DNA of 6,869 nt. Origin: Chloroflexota bacterium (GTDB taxonomy: Bacteria; Chloroflexota; Dehalococcoidia; GIF9; UBA5629). Positions 4,930 to 6,869 of the stretch are shown here, piece after piece. The DNA is taken from the NCBI GenBank assembly GCA_026389675.1, contig JAPLHJ010000254.1:1-6869 (forward strand), read 5' to 3'. Each line of letters starts with the position of its first letter. Within the stretch, counting starts at the first letter, position 1. The position numbers were made by a program, and so were the translations under genes. The notes beneath the pieces were generated by a model that saw only the letters and a program-made list of their open reading frames with translations, was not told the origin of the DNA and did not search any database.

Positions 4930-6018
4930 TTACCCCGGTTTTTTTGAAGATACGATGGCCGCGTTGAGTTGCCTGGCATTCGGGTAGGGAACCGGGGCAT
5001 TTGCCCTTGGTTGCAGCGTGATAGCCCCTGTTGGGCAGGCGCTGACACACAGGCCACAGCCGATACAGCGTTTACTTTCTACGCCCGCCAGTTCATCTTT
5101 TATTACTACCGCCTCCATAGGGCATCTTAAGATACAATCGCCGCAGGCGGTACACTGCCCTGCATCGACTGCCGATATGAAGCTGGAGATGGCGGCCAGG
5201 CCGGCATCGGCAGATCTTTTCAGGCTCTTCAGGTTCTCACAATGGCAGGAGCAGCAGTTGCAAATAAAATCGAGGTATTTGCCCGTATTGCTCACGACAT
5301 GCACGAGGCCCGCTTCCTCGGCCCTCTTCAAAACAGTGTAGGCCTCTTCCCTGGAGATCAGCTTGCCCAAACCGTATTCGGACATATAGAGCGCCCCTGG
5401 CCCGACGGCCAGGCAGACATCCTTGGGCTTATCGCAGGCATCGCCGAGGAGTTCGTACATATGACGGCAATGACAGGTTACCAGTCCGATGTACCTGGCT
5501 TTTTCAATATACGGCAGCAGCCGGTCATACGGTTGTACCGTTTTATCCTCGGGTATATCCCGGTCCACCGCGATTACCCTGGCGAAAGGGACACTGGGGA
5601 ATACACCGGTCCCTGTAGATTCAAGCTCATTCAGGAAGGCCAGGTAATCGACGAATAGCCGGGCTATCTTCCTGGCCCGCTCGTTCACAACACCCGTGAG
5701 CAGTTGATTCTCAATGATCCCGGGGATAAGCGGCATCATGACATAATAACGTTTATCTGCGTACGCCGCGGAGAAGAGTATTCCCTTGCCGGCCATTGTT
5801 TCCAGAAGCTGTTGCACCTTTTCAGTGACGCCCTTCACCTGGTCCGCCAGCATTTCGGCGGATATGGGCGCGTCCGGCAGCATGGCTGCTAATTGTGCCT
5901 CCTCCTGGGTGAAGATGGTATCCATCAGCCCATGGAAAGCATCACGCTGTACGGCCGGGAACCCGCCGCCTCTACGCGTGAGGGCCTCGGTCAACTGATC
6001 GTAGATGAGTTTGTCCAT
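4930..6018 (-). CDS. 4Fe-4S binding protein with winged-helix-like N-terminus and cysteine clusters
   Basis: The C-terminus holds a bacterial-type two-cluster ferredoxin domain: CTACGDCILRCP (Cys289, 292, 295, 299) and CIGCGLCVSACP (Cys318, 321, 324, 328), each ligating a 4Fe-4S centre. Residues about 38-108 look like a winged helix ending in the YYVMMPLIPGIIENQL stretch. The middle (166-262) has CHCRH (Cys182, 184), Cys195, Cys202 and a dense CNCCSCHC (253-260), preceded by a helix pair EEAYTVLKRAEEAGLVHVVS; these cysteines could hold a further metal centre. The architecture is one I associate with anaerobe ferredoxin-like proteins of unsettled function; an electron-transfer or redox-sensing role in the cytoplasm is inferred. 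No signal peptide is seen. The ATG follows AGGTG by six bases, and an extended -10 promoter lies just upstream, separate from degV. Confidence 0.88.
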   Translation of the reverse strand: MDKLIYDQLTEALTRRGGGFPAVQRDAFHGLMDTIFTQEEAQLAAMLPDAPISAEMLADQVKGVTEKVQQLLETMAGKGILFSAAYADKRYYVMMPLIPGIIENQLLTGVVNERARKIARLFVDYLAFLNELESTGTGVFPSVPFARVIAVDRDIPEDKTVQPYDRLLPYIEKARYIGLVTCHCRHMYELLGDACDKPKDVCLAVGPGALYMSEYGLGKLISREEAYTVLKRAEEAGLVHVVSNTGKYLDFICNCCSCHCENLKSLKRSADAGLAAISSFISAVDAGQCTACGDCILRCPMEAVVIKDELAGVESKRCIGCGLCVSACPTGAITLQPRANAPVPYPNARQLNAAIVSSKKPG

Positions 6019-6042
6019 AATTTACACCTGCTTTGGAAACGT

Positions 6043-6072
6043 AGTATAACACATAGCCATTGCAACTATCAG
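6043..6072 (-). promoter_or_regulatory. Extended -10 promoter of the iron-sulfur protein gene
   Basis: On the minus strand TGT followed by TATACT (plus 6043-6048) forms an extended -10 element; CTGATA (plus 6067-6072) is a fair -35 at 18 bases. The start is predicted near 6036, a leader of under 20 bases. It lies past the degV terminator, so this gene is transcribed on its own. Confidence 0.6.
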
Positions 6073-6085
6073 CATTATATTTCAT

Positions 6086-6124
6086 ATATAAAACAGGCCA
6101 TCCTCATCGATATGAGGATGGCCT
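6086..6124 (-). terminator. Intrinsic terminator of the degV-family gene
   Basis: A perfect 13-bp stem, AGGCCATCCTCAT (6095-6107) with ATGAGGATGGCCT (6112-6124), closes a four-base loop. Read on the minus strand it is followed at once by GTTTTATATA. It lies 22 bases after the DegV stop codon and before the promoter of the next minus-strand gene. Confidence 0.85.
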
Positions 6125-6146
6125 TGCATAAACAGTTTTTTATATC

Positions 6147-6869
6147 TCAGACAGTGCTGATGGCGCCCGCGACCATAATTCTCGGACCCGCGTGGACACC
6201 GATAACCGGGCCCACCTTGGTGCGGATTATTTTAGCATTGGGGATGGCAGTGGCTAAACGTTTGACCAGGTCTTCGAGCTCATCCGGCGTGGTGGCATCC
6301 TCCACTATTATTTCCTCGGGATGGCCGGTTTTTTTCATCAGGTCAACCAGAATATCTACTGCCTTGGCACGTCCGCGCGCCTGGGTAACCGGGTGGATCA
6401 CCCCATCCTTTAGCGTCAATACCGGGTTCAGCTTAAGCATCCCTCCCAGCCACGCCTTGGCTACGCCGATGCGGCCGCCTTTCCTCAGGTACTCCAGCGT
6501 GTCGAAAATCATGTAGACGCGGATCTTCGGCAGGATATCTTTTACCAGCTTGGTAATCTCCGCCAGATTCATGCCCTGCTCGGCCGCCCGGGCCGCTTTG
6601 AGTGTGGGCAGCAGCAACCCGGCGCAGGTCCACATGCTGTCGATGACCTCAATTTTAAGTTTGCTATCCGCCATTTGTTTGGCCTGTATGGCGCTCTCAT
6701 AGGTACCGCTGATGCCGGCGGATATGGTCAGCACCAGTATTTCATCGGTTATTTTGGCCAGCTTCTGGTAGGCCTCGGTAAATAACCCGGGGGCAGGCTG
6801 AGAGGTAGTAGGGTGCACCTTGCCCTCCACCAGCATCTTGTAGAACTGTGCCGGCGTGATGTTCACGCC
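6147..6869 (-). CDS. DegV-family fatty-acid-binding protein, N-terminus outside window
   Basis: The visible 241 codons match the DegV family, proteins that bind a fatty acid between two alpha/beta lobes and act in bacteria as fatty-acid-binding partners of fatty acid kinase. Family hallmarks, counted from the GTG codon at 6866, are VNITPAQFY at the start, HPTTSQPAPG (18-27) with the ligand-contacting Thr-Ser, TISAGISGTYESA (47-59), RKGGRIGVA (128-136), LKLNPVLTLKDG (144-155) and VGPVIGVHAGP (218-228). Family members are about 280 residues and begin with a segment like KIVTDS that is missing here, so roughly 50 N-terminal residues lie past the right edge; the GTG is internal (GVNITP), not a start. 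A strong terminator follows. A role in lipid metabolism is family knowledge; the exact ligand is unknown. Confidence 0.92.
   Translation of the reverse strand, partial: GVNITPAQFYKMLVEGKVHPTTSQPAPGLFTEAYQKLAKITDEILVLTISAGISGTYESAIQAKQMADSKLKIEVIDSMWTCAGLLLPTLKAARAAEQGMNLAEITKLVKDILPKIRVYMIFDTLEYLRKGGRIGVAKAWLGGMLKLNPVLTLKDGVIHPVTQARGRAKAVDILVDLMKKTGHPEEIIVEDATTPDELEDLVKRLATAIPNAKIIRTKVGPVIGVHAGPRIMVAGAISTV

Noticed and set aside
4939..4945. T-run as a terminator for the zinc-ribbon gene
   Set aside because: It encodes the lysine codons at the end of the convergent iron-sulfur protein, and no stable stem precedes it.
5242..5658. Open frame on the plus strand opposite the iron-sulfur gene
   Set aside because: It lies wholly antisense to a gene with clear ferredoxin motifs and has no family resemblance or convincing ribosome site.
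6131..6141. T-run on the plus strand after the 6095-6124 hairpin, suggesting a bidirectional terminator
   Set aside because: The run begins about ten bases beyond the stem, and no plus-strand gene reads toward it; the minus-strand reading is sufficient.
5893..6516. 207-codon plus-strand open frame spanning an intergenic region
   Set aside because: It crosses a start region, a promoter and a terminator of minus-strand genes and is antisense to conserved DegV motifs; it is a chance frame.
6864..6866. GTG as the start codon of the DegV-family gene
   Set aside because: The frame continues upstream without a stop to the window edge, and the family's N-terminal segment is missing, so the GTG is an internal valine.
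1..6869. CRISPR array, insertion sequence or phage genes
   Set aside because: No spaced direct repeats of array type, no transposase or integrase frames and no terminal inverted repeats were seen.

Overview
The window is bacterial DNA of moderate G+C. It has sigma-70-type promoters, Shine-Dalgarno (SD) sites, three predicted lipoproteins, a tRNA gene with an encoded CCA end, and an anaerobe-type iron-sulfur protein. The gene content and the dispersed repeat at the left edge suggest an uncultured anaerobe, perhaps a Chloroflexota (Dehalococcoidia-like) organism. That placement is inference from general resemblance, not a database result.

Layout, left to right. Positions 1-238 hold a dispersed palindromic repeat, a near-consensus promoter and a tRNA with anticodon CAT. 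On the minus strand follow a two-helix membrane protein resembling DUF5652 (239-463) and a 487-residue lipoprotein of unknown function (622-2085). A divergent intergenic region (2086-2353) separates these from plus-strand genes: a short coiled-coil, Pro/Tyr-rich lipoprotein starting at TTG (2354-2776); a 508-residue lipoprotein (3020-4546) joining an acetolactate decarboxylase domain to a probable double Cache sensor domain; and a 63-residue zinc-ribbon protein (4718-4909). The last converges, with a 20-base gap, on a minus-strand protein with two ferredoxin-type 4Fe-4S motifs and extra cysteine clusters (4930-6018). The right edge holds the C-terminal part of a DegV-family protein (6147-6869, minus), followed by a clear intrinsic terminator.

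The genes look like several separate transcription units, not one operon: promoter-like sites precede most of them and one strong terminator separates degV from the iron-sulfur gene. The most unusual item is the decarboxylase-Cache fusion. It puts an acetoin-forming enzyme domain and a ligand-binding domain on one membrane-anchored extracytoplasmic protein, behind a strong promoter with a perfect 15-bp palindrome at its start site. No acetolactate synthase or recognisable regulator is in the window. Three of the genes (622-2085, 2354-2776, 3020-4546) encode adjacent lipoproteins, which suggests an envelope-related locus, but no shared pathway can be shown from sequence alone.
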